NCBI RefSeq assembly: GCF_026652115.1
Contig: NZ_JAPPSQ010000013.1
Location: forward strand, 1-64,000
Direction: 5' to 3'
Length of the DNA stretch: 64,000 bases
Source: Algoriphagus sp. PAP.12
GTDB taxonomy: Bacteria; Bacteroidota; Bacteroidia; Cytophagales; Cyclobacteriaceae
Shown: positions 55,141 to 63,206 of the stretch, one piece after another
How the letters are laid out: every line of letters begins with the position of its first letter
How positions within the stretch are numbered: position 1 is the stretch's first letter
Made by a program: the position numbers and the translations under genes
The notes under the pieces: model-generated
What the model was told of the DNA's origin: nothing
The model's input: the letters and a program-made list of their open reading frames with translations, nothing else
Databases searched by the model: none

Positions 55141-55974
55141 TTAGGCCACATCCGCGAAAATGCGTTCCATTCTTCTGAAATACATCATTCCAAATACGAA
55201 GAACACAACAGCTACAATACTGCCAGGCCAAATCCAATCCCAAGGCATGGGTCTATTTAAAAATGCAGCTCTGAATCCTTCAATTACCCCCACCATGGGG
55301 TTTAAAATATAAAAATTCAAATATTTTTCAGGAACAGCTTGAGTACTGTACACCACAGGAGCAGCATATAATAAAAGCTGAACCAAAAAAGTCAATGCAT
55401 GTTTGACATCTCTGTATTTGACTGCCAATGCAGACAAAAACATCCCGATTCCCAAGCTGCACATCAATAATTGAATAATCAATAAAGGCAAAAACACAAT
55501 CCCCCATCCAGGCATCTGCTTAAAGTAAATCAGTAGACCTATTACTACCACAAAAGCAATAATAAAATCCAAAAGCTTAGACAAAATAGCGGATAAGGGT
55601 AAAACCATTCTTGGGAAATACACCTTGGTAATCATGTTGGCATTTTGAATCAAGGAATTGGCCGATTCAGTCAAAGTACCTGAGAAATAATTCCAAGGCC
55701 ACAAAGCCAAATAGGAAAACAACAAATAAGGCATCCCATCAGAATCAACCTTTGCAAGGCCTCCAAAAACCAAAGTAAAAACAAGAGTTGTAAAAAGAGG
55801 CTGAATAATTGCCCAGGAAACTCCCAAAATAGACTGGGCATAACGTGCTTTGATCCCTCGTAAAGTCAGAAAATAAAGAAGGTCTTTATACCTCCACAAT
55901 TCCTGAAAATCCACCATTTTCCAACCGGAAGACGGTTCTATTACCTTGTAGTGTTTGGACTCTGATTGTAACAC
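55141..55974 (-). CDS. wzm: ABC-2 type polysaccharide export permease (Wzm)
   Basis: 277 aa with six hydrophobic segments, e.g. FTTLVFTLVFGGLAKVD, LLYAAPVVYSTQAVPEKYL and IVAVVFFVFGMMYFRRMER. N-terminal LWRYKDLLYFLTLRGIKARY (cytoplasmic) and YFSGTLTESANSLIQNANM match Wzm/TagG/RfbA. It moves a polyprenyl-linked glycan with an ATPase, but no ATPase gene is adjacent; the only Wzt is at 27340-28599. GTG start at 55974. Followed by WecD-, GT2- and WecE-like genes. Confidence 0.9.
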   Translation of the reverse strand: MLQSESKHYKVIEPSSGWKMVDFQELWRYKDLLYFLTLRGIKARYAQSILGVSWAIIQPLFTTLVFTLVFGGLAKVDSDGMPYLLFSYLALWPWNYFSGTLTESANSLIQNANMITKVYFPRMVLPLSAILSKLLDFIIAFVVVIGLLIYFKQMPGWGIVFLPLLIIQLLMCSLGIGMFLSALAVKYRDVKHALTFLVQLLLYAAPVVYSTQAVPEKYLNFYILNPMVGVIEGFRAAFLNRPMPWDWIWPGSIVAVVFFVFGMMYFRRMERIFADVA

Positions 55975-56021
55975 TAAATTTTAATTAATATTTCTCAAAG
56001 ATATTTTTAAAGCCTTAAAAC

Positions 56022-56528
56022 TCATGCTCCAAAAACCAAAATTCCAGATATGGTCCCGGGATCTTCTTCCAAAATGGATACCTGCACCATTCTATTGACC
56101 TTTTCAAAGGTTTTACTTTTAATAAATTCCAAATATTCTTGATCTAGATTTTTTCCAATTAATATCATTTCTACTGTTCCCGAGTCTATTCCTTGTGCAT
56201 AATCACCAATAATATAGGCTTTTTCCACATCTCCCATCCTTTTGACAATTCGCTCCATCAAATCATCTAAGCCCAAAAACTTGGAAACCATATTTTTGAT
56301 TTCTGTGAAAAATGGGTGCTTGTCATTTGCTTTGTAGACTTTGGTTTTCCCCTCTTCTTCTGAAACAAGAAGACCTGCTTCTGTCAAGCGGTTTAATTCT
56401 ACTCTGACAGAATTAGTGGATTCATCAAATTCTTTGGCCAATGAACGTAAATAGCCCGAATTCTTATGAGAAAAGAATTTGAGAAGAAGCTTAACTCTGG
56501 TTTTAGATGTGACGAGAGATTCGAGCAA
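56022..56528 (-). CDS. Winged-helix regulator with nucleotidyltransferase-like domain
   Basis: 168 aa. Residues about 1-80 form an ArsR/MarR-like winged helix (GYLRSLAKEFDESTNSVRVE, LTEAGLLVSEEEGKTKVYK). Residues about 90-168 (KRMGDVEKAYIIGDYAQGID, VEMILIGKNLD) resemble an MNT-type nucleotidyltransferase fold, in which catalytic G[GS]...D[IV]D is not preserved. Such proteins often head polysaccharide operons in Bacteroidota. TTG start at 56528; 47 bases ahead of wzm, so it likely regulates this operon. Confidence 0.78.
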   Translation of the reverse strand: MLESLVTSKTRVKLLLKFFSHKNSGYLRSLAKEFDESTNSVRVELNRLTEAGLLVSEEEGKTKVYKANDKHPFFTEIKNMVSKFLGLDDLMERIVKRMGDVEKAYIIGDYAQGIDSGTVEMILIGKNLDQEYLEFIKSKTFEKVNRMVQVSILEEDPGTISGILVFGA

Positions 56529-56590
56529 GGAATTTTAATTTAAAATGAGGAATTAAGAATTAGGAATCATTCAACTTTGGAATAACATCT

Positions 56591-56948
56591 TCATTTGAAT
56601 TCACGACTGGATTTTACGATGGAGTTTAAAATTTTTAAAATTTCTTCTATTTCAGCTTTTTCAAATTTAAAATCAGGATTATCAAAGAGTAATTCTTTCC
56701 TGTCAAAAAGCCTTATCCAATACCTTGCTTCCCTAGCTTCCTTGGAAGCTATTACCATTTTTGAAATAAAATCAGCTTTGGAATGTGCCGCTTGAGCCTC
56801 CTCAACATTCGCCTAAATTGAAGTTGTTGCTCCCACAAACTGATCAGACAGTCTATAATGCCCATTCTTCCTAAGTTCAAAATAGAGGTTTAGCGAAATT
56901 TCAGAAAACCTATAAAGTCTTGTTTAAAATTAAGTTTCCTTCCCTCAT
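56591..56948 (-). pseudogene. Broken four-helix-bundle (S23-type) gene
   Basis: Minus-strand translation gives pieces of a four-helix-bundle protein: RFSEISLNLYFELRKNG, then TTSI-stop-ANVEEAQAAHSKADF, then RYWIRLFDRKELLF. Family members read SIGANVEEA, so the Gly codon has become TAG (near 56813-56815). A +1 frameshift also lies near 56913, where MREGNLILNKT runs out of frame before YRFSEI. Start ATG at 56948, end TGA at 56591. The plus-strand 66-aa frame at 56595-56795 is its antisense shadow. Different subgroup from the intact 6175-6555 gene. Confidence 0.82.
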
Positions 56949-57213
56949 AATAATTCCAAATTCATCATTCCCCATTCAAAATTTAAAAAGCTTCGCCCTT
57001 TCACTCCCATGGAAGCTAGCAAGTGATGAGTAAAAAAATTACTCAGTAGCAAATTAGATTTTGATGAGGAGATATGCAAACAAGGAAAGACTTGGTATTT
57101 CGATTAATTGAAGAATTCAAAATCTCAAAAATTGGATTTCAGATTACTTTTAAATCAAACTGACCTGAAACCACTCCTAAACCATATATTTAATTTTCAA
57201 TTTCTAAATCCTT
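56949..57213. repeat. Spacer with hairpin repeat related to 32716-32890
   Basis: 57000-57075 shares the order and words of the spacer at 32730-32890: a GCTTCGCCCTTTCACTCCCA phrase, then GAGTAA-AAAAA-TTACTC hairpin (57038-57054), then AAATTAGATTTTGATGA. This suggests two degenerate copies of one element. Upstream of the GT-C gene at 57214. Confidence 0.5.
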
Positions 57214-58614
57214 TTGGAAATTAAATCAAGAAAAGCCTTATTTCAGTCTGTGAGAATTTTCAAATTAAAAGTATTGGGGACCGTCTTGATATTGGGAATA
57301 ATCCTTCTATACTTTTCCCTTGTTCCCAGGTTCCTAGAAAATATAGCTCCTTTTTATGGAGATGAATACTTTTATGTAAAAAATGCTGAAAGTTATGCAC
57401 TGACTGGGGAATACAAAGCTGCTTTCACTTACTCTGGGTACGGCTCCAAAGTAGGAGGGTTTGATGCACATGGACCAGCTTACACTTTTTTATATGGTCT
57501 ATTTCAAGCATTTGACCACTGGTCCCCAAATTTCATATTTTGGATCAATTTGGCTCTTCTCCTAATTGGATTGGGCCTTTTAGCAATTCTAAAGGAAGAA
57601 AAATCAATCAGGATTTTCCAATTTTGTCTTATTATGGGAAGTCCATATACTCTCTTCTATGGGATGAGTCTGATGCCAGAATTGATCCATATAGCAATTG
57701 CTGTAGGACTTTACTTTGCAATGAAAACCTGGGAAACCAAACAATCAAATATTTCATTGGGAGTCATCCTATTTCTGATTATTCTCGGTGGTTTGTTTAG
57801 GGTTACTTGGTTCTTTTTATTACTTCCATTTGGATTGAATATTCTAACGAAAAAAAAAGCAATTGGAATAATTTTACTAATAACAGGTTTGCTTTTACCT
57901 ATCCTATATCAAAATCTCTTTTTGGAGACAGTTCCCAATGTATTCTCTATTGTTGGTTCAGAATTAAAAGATGGACAATTGCAGGATGGCATCTATAGGT
58001 TATACTACAACACAAAACGTAATATCTATTTTCTAATAACTTATTCAGAGGGTGGCTTTTATTGGACTTGGAAAATCTGGCTGATCTGTACTTTGATATT
58101 TTCATTGGTCTACCAAAAAACATCATCTGCATTTAGAATTTCGACTTATTTATTTCTTATACAATTTGCATTAACAATTATCCTCTATAAAACCTACAGA
58201 TGGACAGAATTCCGAATGTTAAGTCCTGTGGCTCTAATTTTGAATCTCCAATTTCTTTCCTTCTCAGGTAAAAGACCGTATTTTCTTTGGGTTCCTATCT
58301 TAGGATTGATAAGCTTTTTATGGATTATCCCTTTTGAAATTGATACACTGGAAGAGAGAAAAGAGCATACTCTCCTACCCATTCCAAGTAATATTCAAAG
58401 TGAACTAAAGACTCTATCAAATTCTTTGGTAAGAGTTGACAGCACAGTTTTAAATCTGTACAGTCTAGATCAACTGCCGGTAGTAGATACCTTGGGAAAA
58501 TCTATTAAGTATATTTTACCTTATTATGAACTGAAGGAAGAGACTGCATCGTATTATTTAGAAATGGATCAGGATCAACTGATAGTTCGATCAACAAAAA
58601 TTCGAATCCAGTAA
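57214..58614 (+). CDS. GT-C-like polytopic membrane protein
   Basis: 466 aa with about 10 hydrophobic segments. After the first, the loop reads PFYGDEYFYVKNAESYAL (about residues 45-62), where the DE pair matches the catalytic loop of GT-C enzymes (ArnT/PMT). The C-terminus (about 390-466) is a soluble tail. TTG start at 57214; no ATG precedes the first segment. Overlaps the convergent neighbour's 3' end by 40 bases. May transfer a sugar to a glycan on the periplasmic side. Confidence 0.65.
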   Translation: MEIKSRKALFQSVRIFKLKVLGTVLILGIILLYFSLVPRFLENIAPFYGDEYFYVKNAESYALTGEYKAAFTYSGYGSKVGGFDAHGPAYTFLYGLFQAFDHWSPNFIFWINLALLLIGLGLLAILKEEKSIRIFQFCLIMGSPYTLFYGMSLMPELIHIAIAVGLYFAMKTWETKQSNISLGVILFLIILGGLFRVTWFFLLLPFGLNILTKKKAIGIILLITGLLLPILYQNLFLETVPNVFSIVGSELKDGQLQDGIYRLYYNTKRNIYFLITYSEGGFYWTWKIWLICTLIFSLVYQKTSSAFRISTYLFLIQFALTIILYKTYRWTEFRMLSPVALILNLQFLSFSGKRPYFLWVPILGLISFLWIIPFEIDTLEERKEHTLLPIPSNIQSELKTLSNSLVRVDSTVLNLYSLDQLPVVDTLGKSIKYILPYYELKEETASYYLEMDQDQLIVRSTKIRIQ

Positions 58615-59738
58615 GCTAGCCCACTCAAAATTTGAAGGAAAAACACCAACATAAATAAACCTGTTTGAAGGTTTATCTTCTTTCTTGTTTTGACAAATTC
58701 TTTTCTAACAATCAAAACCATTAGTACTTGGTGTATAAATAAAGTGACAGGTATCTGCCAATAAAAGTTTGCATGCCACTCTCTATAACCAGTTTCAGCC
58801 AACATAAAATACAGAGTCAAGCCCATTAAAAGGAGCGCAAACGAAAAAGAAAAGGCTTGGTTTTTCAATGCCTCTTTTCCCCAAAAAGCCAGAAAAATAA
58901 TAGTCAATAAGAAACTGGAAATAAAATCCCAAAAGGGTTCAAATGCATAATGTAACCAGATCCGAAATGGTTCGACCACAATTCTCGGCCTATCTTCCAT
59001 GCGATAGTCTTCTTGGAGTATAGGGTCCCAAGAATAGATCAAATATTTTTCAAACCAAATTAAGGCAATCATAATGGTTGCAAATAATACCGCCTGCAAA
59101 AATTGAGGAGATTTCCAACCTTTCTTTCCTAATGTAAAAGCCGGAAATAAAGGGATAAAACAGAATAAAAAACTGGGTTTTATTAATAGAATAGCCAGTC
59201 CTAAAGCAATGATTTTAAGAAATCTAAAAAGGGAATTTTTATCCCACCAAAGGATAGTCTCTCTAAATAGTAATAAAGCAAATGGAAATGCTGCAATGGA
59301 GGTTGAATTATGCCATATAGTAGGTGTAAATTTCCCTAAATACCAAAAATCTTTGTCAATCATTGGAATAACAATCGGAAAGCTAAACATCCAAATGAAA
59401 GCAAGCCATTGAGGTTGTGAAAAGCTACTTTCCACCTTTATCCAATTCTTGAGGATCTGGTATTTCCACCAGATAAAAAAAGTCAATACCAAAATGGAAC
59501 TTAAAACAAATGGGTACTTGTAATGAACTAAGAAGTCAACTAAATAAATTAAAAAATAATATCCCGGAGGAATCGGAAAGGCACCTTTCTGGAGGTATTC
59601 TACAAGAAACAAATTATGAATCTTGATATCGACTCCGTAAGGAATATTCTTTATAAGAAAATAGAGTGTAAAAGACACCAAAAAAACCCATAAAATCCCT
59701 GTCAGGATACCAGAATTAGATGCCAGTCTAATTTTCAT
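58575..59738 (-). CDS. Polytopic membrane protein, GT-C-like
   Basis: 387 aa with about 10 hydrophobic segments. The first loop, IPYGVDIKIHNLFLVEYLQK, carries one acidic residue in the GT-C position but not the DE pair. Last of three membrane-protein genes on this strand, starting in an ATGA overlap with its neighbour (59738-59735). Function unknown; GT-C is inferred from the neighbours. Confidence 0.55.
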   Translation of the reverse strand: MKIRLASNSGILTGILWVFLVSFTLYFLIKNIPYGVDIKIHNLFLVEYLQKGAFPIPPGYYFLIYLVDFLVHYKYPFVLSSILVLTFFIWWKYQILKNWIKVESSFSQPQWLAFIWMFSFPIVIPMIDKDFWYLGKFTPTIWHNSTSIAAFPFALLLFRETILWWDKNSLFRFLKIIALGLAILLIKPSFLFCFIPLFPAFTLGKKGWKSPQFLQAVLFATIMIALIWFEKYLIYSWDPILQEDYRMEDRPRIVVEPFRIWLHYAFEPFWDFISSFLLTIIFLAFWGKEALKNQAFSFSFALLLMGLTLYFMLAETGYREWHANFYWQIPVTLFIHQVLMVLIVRKEFVKTRKKINLQTGLFMLVFFLQILSGLAYWIRIFVDRTIS

Positions 59739-61240
59739 GGAGATTGAATTAAAACAAAATCTTCAATACGATCAAATTTGAATTCAGATTTTTTAAAATA
59801 TCCTGAATTTTCAAAATAGGTGTTTTCATCTAACAAAAATGCTTTCTTGAGCTTTCTTGTTTTTTTGGGCTGATAGACTTCCAAAAGTGTTCCCCAGCCC
59901 AGAAATTTAAAAGGGATTGGTTTGTCAAATACATGATTTAGATAATGTTTGTTTTCAGTGGCAAGAAAAAGATCCGTATTTCCCTCTTGTTCCAATAGGG
60001 TCTCTGTCATCATAATCAAATCGTTTTCAGGGATATTTTCTTTTGCCTTCATAAATGATCGAAAATGATATCCTAAACTAAAAATTAATGTAGCGACAAT
60101 AAATCTGATCCCAAACAAAGGAAAATGACTCGAAGGTTTTTGGAAATTAAATTGACTTAAAAGGAGAAAATAAAAAGCAAGGCTGTAAATCTGGATCTTA
60201 AGAAGATAAAATGGAGCTAATATGGCAAAGCCTAATATTATTAATCCAAAAATGATAAGTGTATTCTTTGCCCGAGTCAGTATTGAAAAGCAAATCAGTA
60301 GTCCCCACAAGCCCAGAAAAAAATGCTCTTGGTAAATATATGTCCAGAAAGCACGAGCATAAAACCCATTAGATATCAATCCCCAGCGACTTTGATTTAA
60401 ATCCTTTAACCAATTTTCAAGCTTAGACGCATTCAAATCCATTCCATTAAAATCCTGAAGTCCATTCGCGAAATAATAGAGTTCCGGGTCTTTCTCCTTC
60501 CAATAACTTTTATTCAGCTGAAGTACGGGATTGTCAAAAACCTTTGAACGGAGCTGATTAATAGTTTCAAACTCTTCCATTCCCAATTTTTTCACTAAAA
60601 AGACAGAAGAGCCGAATCCAATTGTAAGAATCAAAATGGGAATAGCCCAAACGGACTTTAAATTCTCCCTTGAATGGAAAACAATACTTGACAGAAAAAC
60701 TGCAGCTATCATTAATAGAGCAACCTCTGCACGAATGAAGTAAGCAAATAGAATTAAGAAATCAGCCTTGTAAATCATCCACCATTTCTTGTCCAAATTG
60801 GTAGATTTCCAAAGCCTGTATGCCAAGCCCACGCAAATAGCTATAGTAGCAATTATTGAAAATTGAAGAAAGAAAGCAAAATGAATAATTGATACTAGAA
60901 ATATCAAATTCCAAAAGTATAAAAGGGGTCCTTTCTTAAATTTCTCAAATACTAAATTGACCCAAAAAATATAGGAAATTGATAGAATCAAAAACCAAGA
61001 AAGTGGATACCAAGGCACTGCCGGAAAGAAACCATAAAGTTTCGAAAATGCTCCAGAAAGGAGGGGATGAATAAAAACAGCATACGTCTCTGGTTTACCA
61101 GTATAGGCTCCAGAAACTAACCACATCATCAATTCATCATCATTAACTTGAAACCTCCATGGCAAAAAAACTACCATGACAATTCCAATCACCCCAAACA
61201 CTTGCCATATTTTTTTTTTGCTACCCTTTCCTATTTCCAT
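59735..61240 (-). CDS. GT-C-like polytopic membrane protein
   Basis: 501 aa, about 11 hydrophobic segments. The first loop FQVNDDELMMWLVSGAYTG (about residues 30-48) has the DDE cluster of GT-C glycosyltransferases. The C-terminal soluble part (about 400-501) includes DLFLATENKHYLNHVFD. Overlaps the upstream gene by 10 bases and the downstream one by 4. Confidence 0.65.
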   Translation of the reverse strand: MEIGKGSKKKIWQVFGVIGIVMVVFLPWRFQVNDDELMMWLVSGAYTGKPETYAVFIHPLLSGAFSKLYGFFPAVPWYPLSWFLILSISYIFWVNLVFEKFKKGPLLYFWNLIFLVSIIHFAFFLQFSIIATIAICVGLAYRLWKSTNLDKKWWMIYKADFLILFAYFIRAEVALLMIAAVFLSSIVFHSRENLKSVWAIPILILTIGFGSSVFLVKKLGMEEFETINQLRSKVFDNPVLQLNKSYWKEKDPELYYFANGLQDFNGMDLNASKLENWLKDLNQSRWGLISNGFYARAFWTYIYQEHFFLGLWGLLICFSILTRAKNTLIIFGLIILGFAILAPFYLLKIQIYSLAFYFLLLSQFNFQKPSSHFPLFGIRFIVATLIFSLGYHFRSFMKAKENIPENDLIMMTETLLEQEGNTDLFLATENKHYLNHVFDKPIPFKFLGWGTLLEVYQPKKTRKLKKAFLLDENTYFENSGYFKKSEFKFDRIEDFVLIQSP

Positions 61241-62739
61241 AGAAATTCAGTTTCAACACCTTGATAAATACCTACTGATTTCCTTTGGTATCCTTGAGAA
61301 AAAGACGCTGGAAGGGAATCCAGGCTGTAAAAGATTATAGACTTTGGAAGACCTTTAGAGATTTCAAACTCCAACTCAGACCTTTCCCAAAACCCAATTT
61401 TGCCCCAATTTTTCTTATCAAGCAGATAGGCCATACCTGGATTTCTGTATGCACAAGCTATTTCATTAGAATTGGAAATATTCTCAATTCCCTTTAGTAT
61501 TTCTAAAAATGAGATCTGTTCTTTATTCAATAGAATCGCATTATTTCCTCCATATTTCCATTCATACTTGGCTTCCCATAAAGGTTTTTGTTCAAATGGA
61601 TTCACCCAAACCCCCAAAAAAACCAGAATAAATATTACCGGACCAATGGCATAAGCAATTAATTTTCTCCCATTATTCCAAGATAAGTATAGGAGCAGAA
61701 TCCAGAAAATCCAAAAATGAATTCCCAACCTTAACCAATACACATTGCTACCAAAATGTAATACAAAAGGCAGAATCAATAAAACACAATTAATGGGCGA
61801 GTTGGAAATAGCATTTTTCTTAAAGTCAATTTCTGAATAAACCCAGCCGAGCACCCCTCCAAAGGCAATCAGTACTAAATGATTCCATTCGCTTGTAATA
61901 TGAGTGACCCAACCTATAGCAGCTAAAATCGACAGATTAATTGCAATAACCAATGCTCTTTCAAGCTTTAGATTGGTGATTAATTTTCTGCACAAAAAGG
62001 AAACAATAAAAGATAAGAACATCCAGAAAACACCAACTAGCGTACTTTTTAGCAAATTCAAGAAATTGTAACTAGGTCTGGAAAATGGATTAGAAAGAAA
62101 GAATTCAATCCTACTAAAAAGCCCATCTTTAAAGCTCCAATAAAATATGATTTCAAGGATTAAAATTGATACCAATAAGCCTATCAATTTCCAGATTTGA
62201 TTTGACTTCTGTGATCTCCAACTAACAGCAATAGTCATGATTAGTAATAGACCAGCCGCTGGCAATTTGACATAAAATAATAAAGCTAAAATTAGGCCTT
62301 CCAAAAAGCTTCCAAGCCTATTTTTCAAAGACAAAGTGTAAAGCCAGATACAAGTCCCTATTAGTAATAAGGTATTATAAGATAAATTGGGTGGCAAGAA
62401 TGCGTAAGACCCCAGCAATCCTAAAATTACAATCCAATAAACCGGTGGATTGACTTTTTCACCAAAAGAACGCCTTAGGAAAAAATACAAAGCAATTGAA
62501 GCGAAAATAATACCTGATAATCTTATCCATCTGAGCTCTATGATATGGAATTGAATCCCAAAAACTTTGAATAAAATTTTAAAAAACAAATCATACAAAA
62601 TAGGGCCATTGGAGTTTGACTGACCTGGATCAGCTAAGAGTACATAAAGACCCTCGTCAGAAAAATCGAACCCTCTAGGTATACCCCATATAATAGCCAG
62701 TAAAGTTGCGATTGAAAAAATCTGGAGTGTACGAAGCAT
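61231..62739 (-). CDS. GT-C-like polytopic membrane protein
   Basis: About 502 aa from ATG 62739 (a GTG two codons upstream is possible). About 12 hydrophobic segments. First loop GFDFSDEGLYVLLADPGQ (about residues 24-41) carries DE. Soluble C-terminal part (about 410-502) ends SLPASFSQGYQRKSVGIYQG. First of the three-gene membrane-protein operon. Confidence 0.65.
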   Translation of the reverse strand: MLRTLQIFSIATLLAIIWGIPRGFDFSDEGLYVLLADPGQSNSNGPILYDLFFKILFKVFGIQFHIIELRWIRLSGIIFASIALYFFLRRSFGEKVNPPVYWIVILGLLGSYAFLPPNLSYNTLLLIGTCIWLYTLSLKNRLGSFLEGLILALLFYVKLPAAGLLLIMTIAVSWRSQKSNQIWKLIGLLVSILILEIIFYWSFKDGLFSRIEFFLSNPFSRPSYNFLNLLKSTLVGVFWMFLSFIVSFLCRKLITNLKLERALVIAINLSILAAIGWVTHITSEWNHLVLIAFGGVLGWVYSEIDFKKNAISNSPINCVLLILPFVLHFGSNVYWLRLGIHFWIFWILLLYLSWNNGRKLIAYAIGPVIFILVFLGVWVNPFEQKPLWEAKYEWKYGGNNAILLNKEQISFLEILKGIENISNSNEIACAYRNPGMAYLLDKKNWGKIGFWERSELEFEISKGLPKSIIFYSLDSLPASFSQGYQRKSVGIYQGVETEFLWK

Positions 62740-62890
62740 GTCCACAAATTAGGGAGTGGGAAGGAAAAGGAAAAATAGTCACCTAAAATAGACCCAAAAT
62801 TTAGTTTCCCTTAAAAATCTTCGTATTTAATAATTCTTATTATTTATTGGTTAATTCATATTATGTGGAAAACTTTTTGTGAATTACCCT

Positions 62891-62918
62891 AAAAAATACC
62901 CAGTACAGGGTATTTTTT
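62891..62918. terminator. Perfect 11-bp inverted repeat with flanking T-run (terminator or operator)
   Basis: AAAAAATACCC (62891-62901), loop AGTACA, GGGTATTTTTT (62908-62918), followed by more T on the plus strand. The GTAC-centred core could equally be a regulator's operator for the downstream minus-strand membrane-protein operon. Confidence 0.6.
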
Positions 62919-63046
62919 TTTCAGTGAGAGGAAGTACCTTTGAAATAGGGTGATTAAGCAGCTTTTCTCATCAATTTTTTCTAGACCATCATTAAGGGAT
63001 TTTTTTCAACACTTTTTGTTCCCTTAATACTTTATTACCAAAAGCA

Positions 63047-63088
63047 AAAACCTCCATTCAGATAATGAATGGAGGTTTTCTTTTTTTG
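63047..63088 (+). terminator. Strong rho-independent terminator
   Basis: Stem AAAACCTCCATTC (63047-63059) and GAATGGAGGTTTT (63067-63079), then CTTTTTTTG. On the plus strand nothing obvious precedes it, which leaves open a short plus-strand transcript from the 62750-63046 spacer. Confidence 0.75.
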
Positions 63089-63093
63089 AATTC

Positions 63094-63129
63094 AAAAAAA
63101 ACCATCCCGCAACGCTGCAGAATGGTTTC
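63094..63129 (-). terminator. Rho-independent terminator of the efflux-channel operon
   Basis: On the minus strand AACCAT (complement of 63122-63127) pairs with ATGGTT, with an inner GCA/TGC stem, and is followed by a run of eight T (complement of 63094-63100). 78 bases after the stop at 63207. Confidence 0.75.
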
Positions 63130-63206
63130 CGAAAAAACGAGTCAATCATCACTCAATTAGGATGTAACAAACATCTAACCTTATTTTACTTTTCTATCAA
63201 CTAAAT

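Larger units (their letters stand above)
62740..63206. other. Intergenic region with three strong hairpins
   Basis: 467 bases without a gene between two minus-strand operons. It holds the inverted repeat at 62891-62918 and two terminator hairpins at 63047-63088 and 63094-63129. The membrane-protein operon's promoter should lie in 62745-62890, where TAATAATTCTTATTATTTATTGG-like AT-rich DNA prevents a firm call. Confidence 0.5.

Noticed and set aside
56595..56795. 66-aa plus-strand ORF
   Set aside because: It is the antisense of the broken four-helix-bundle gene; the minus strand gives a recognisable family sequence.
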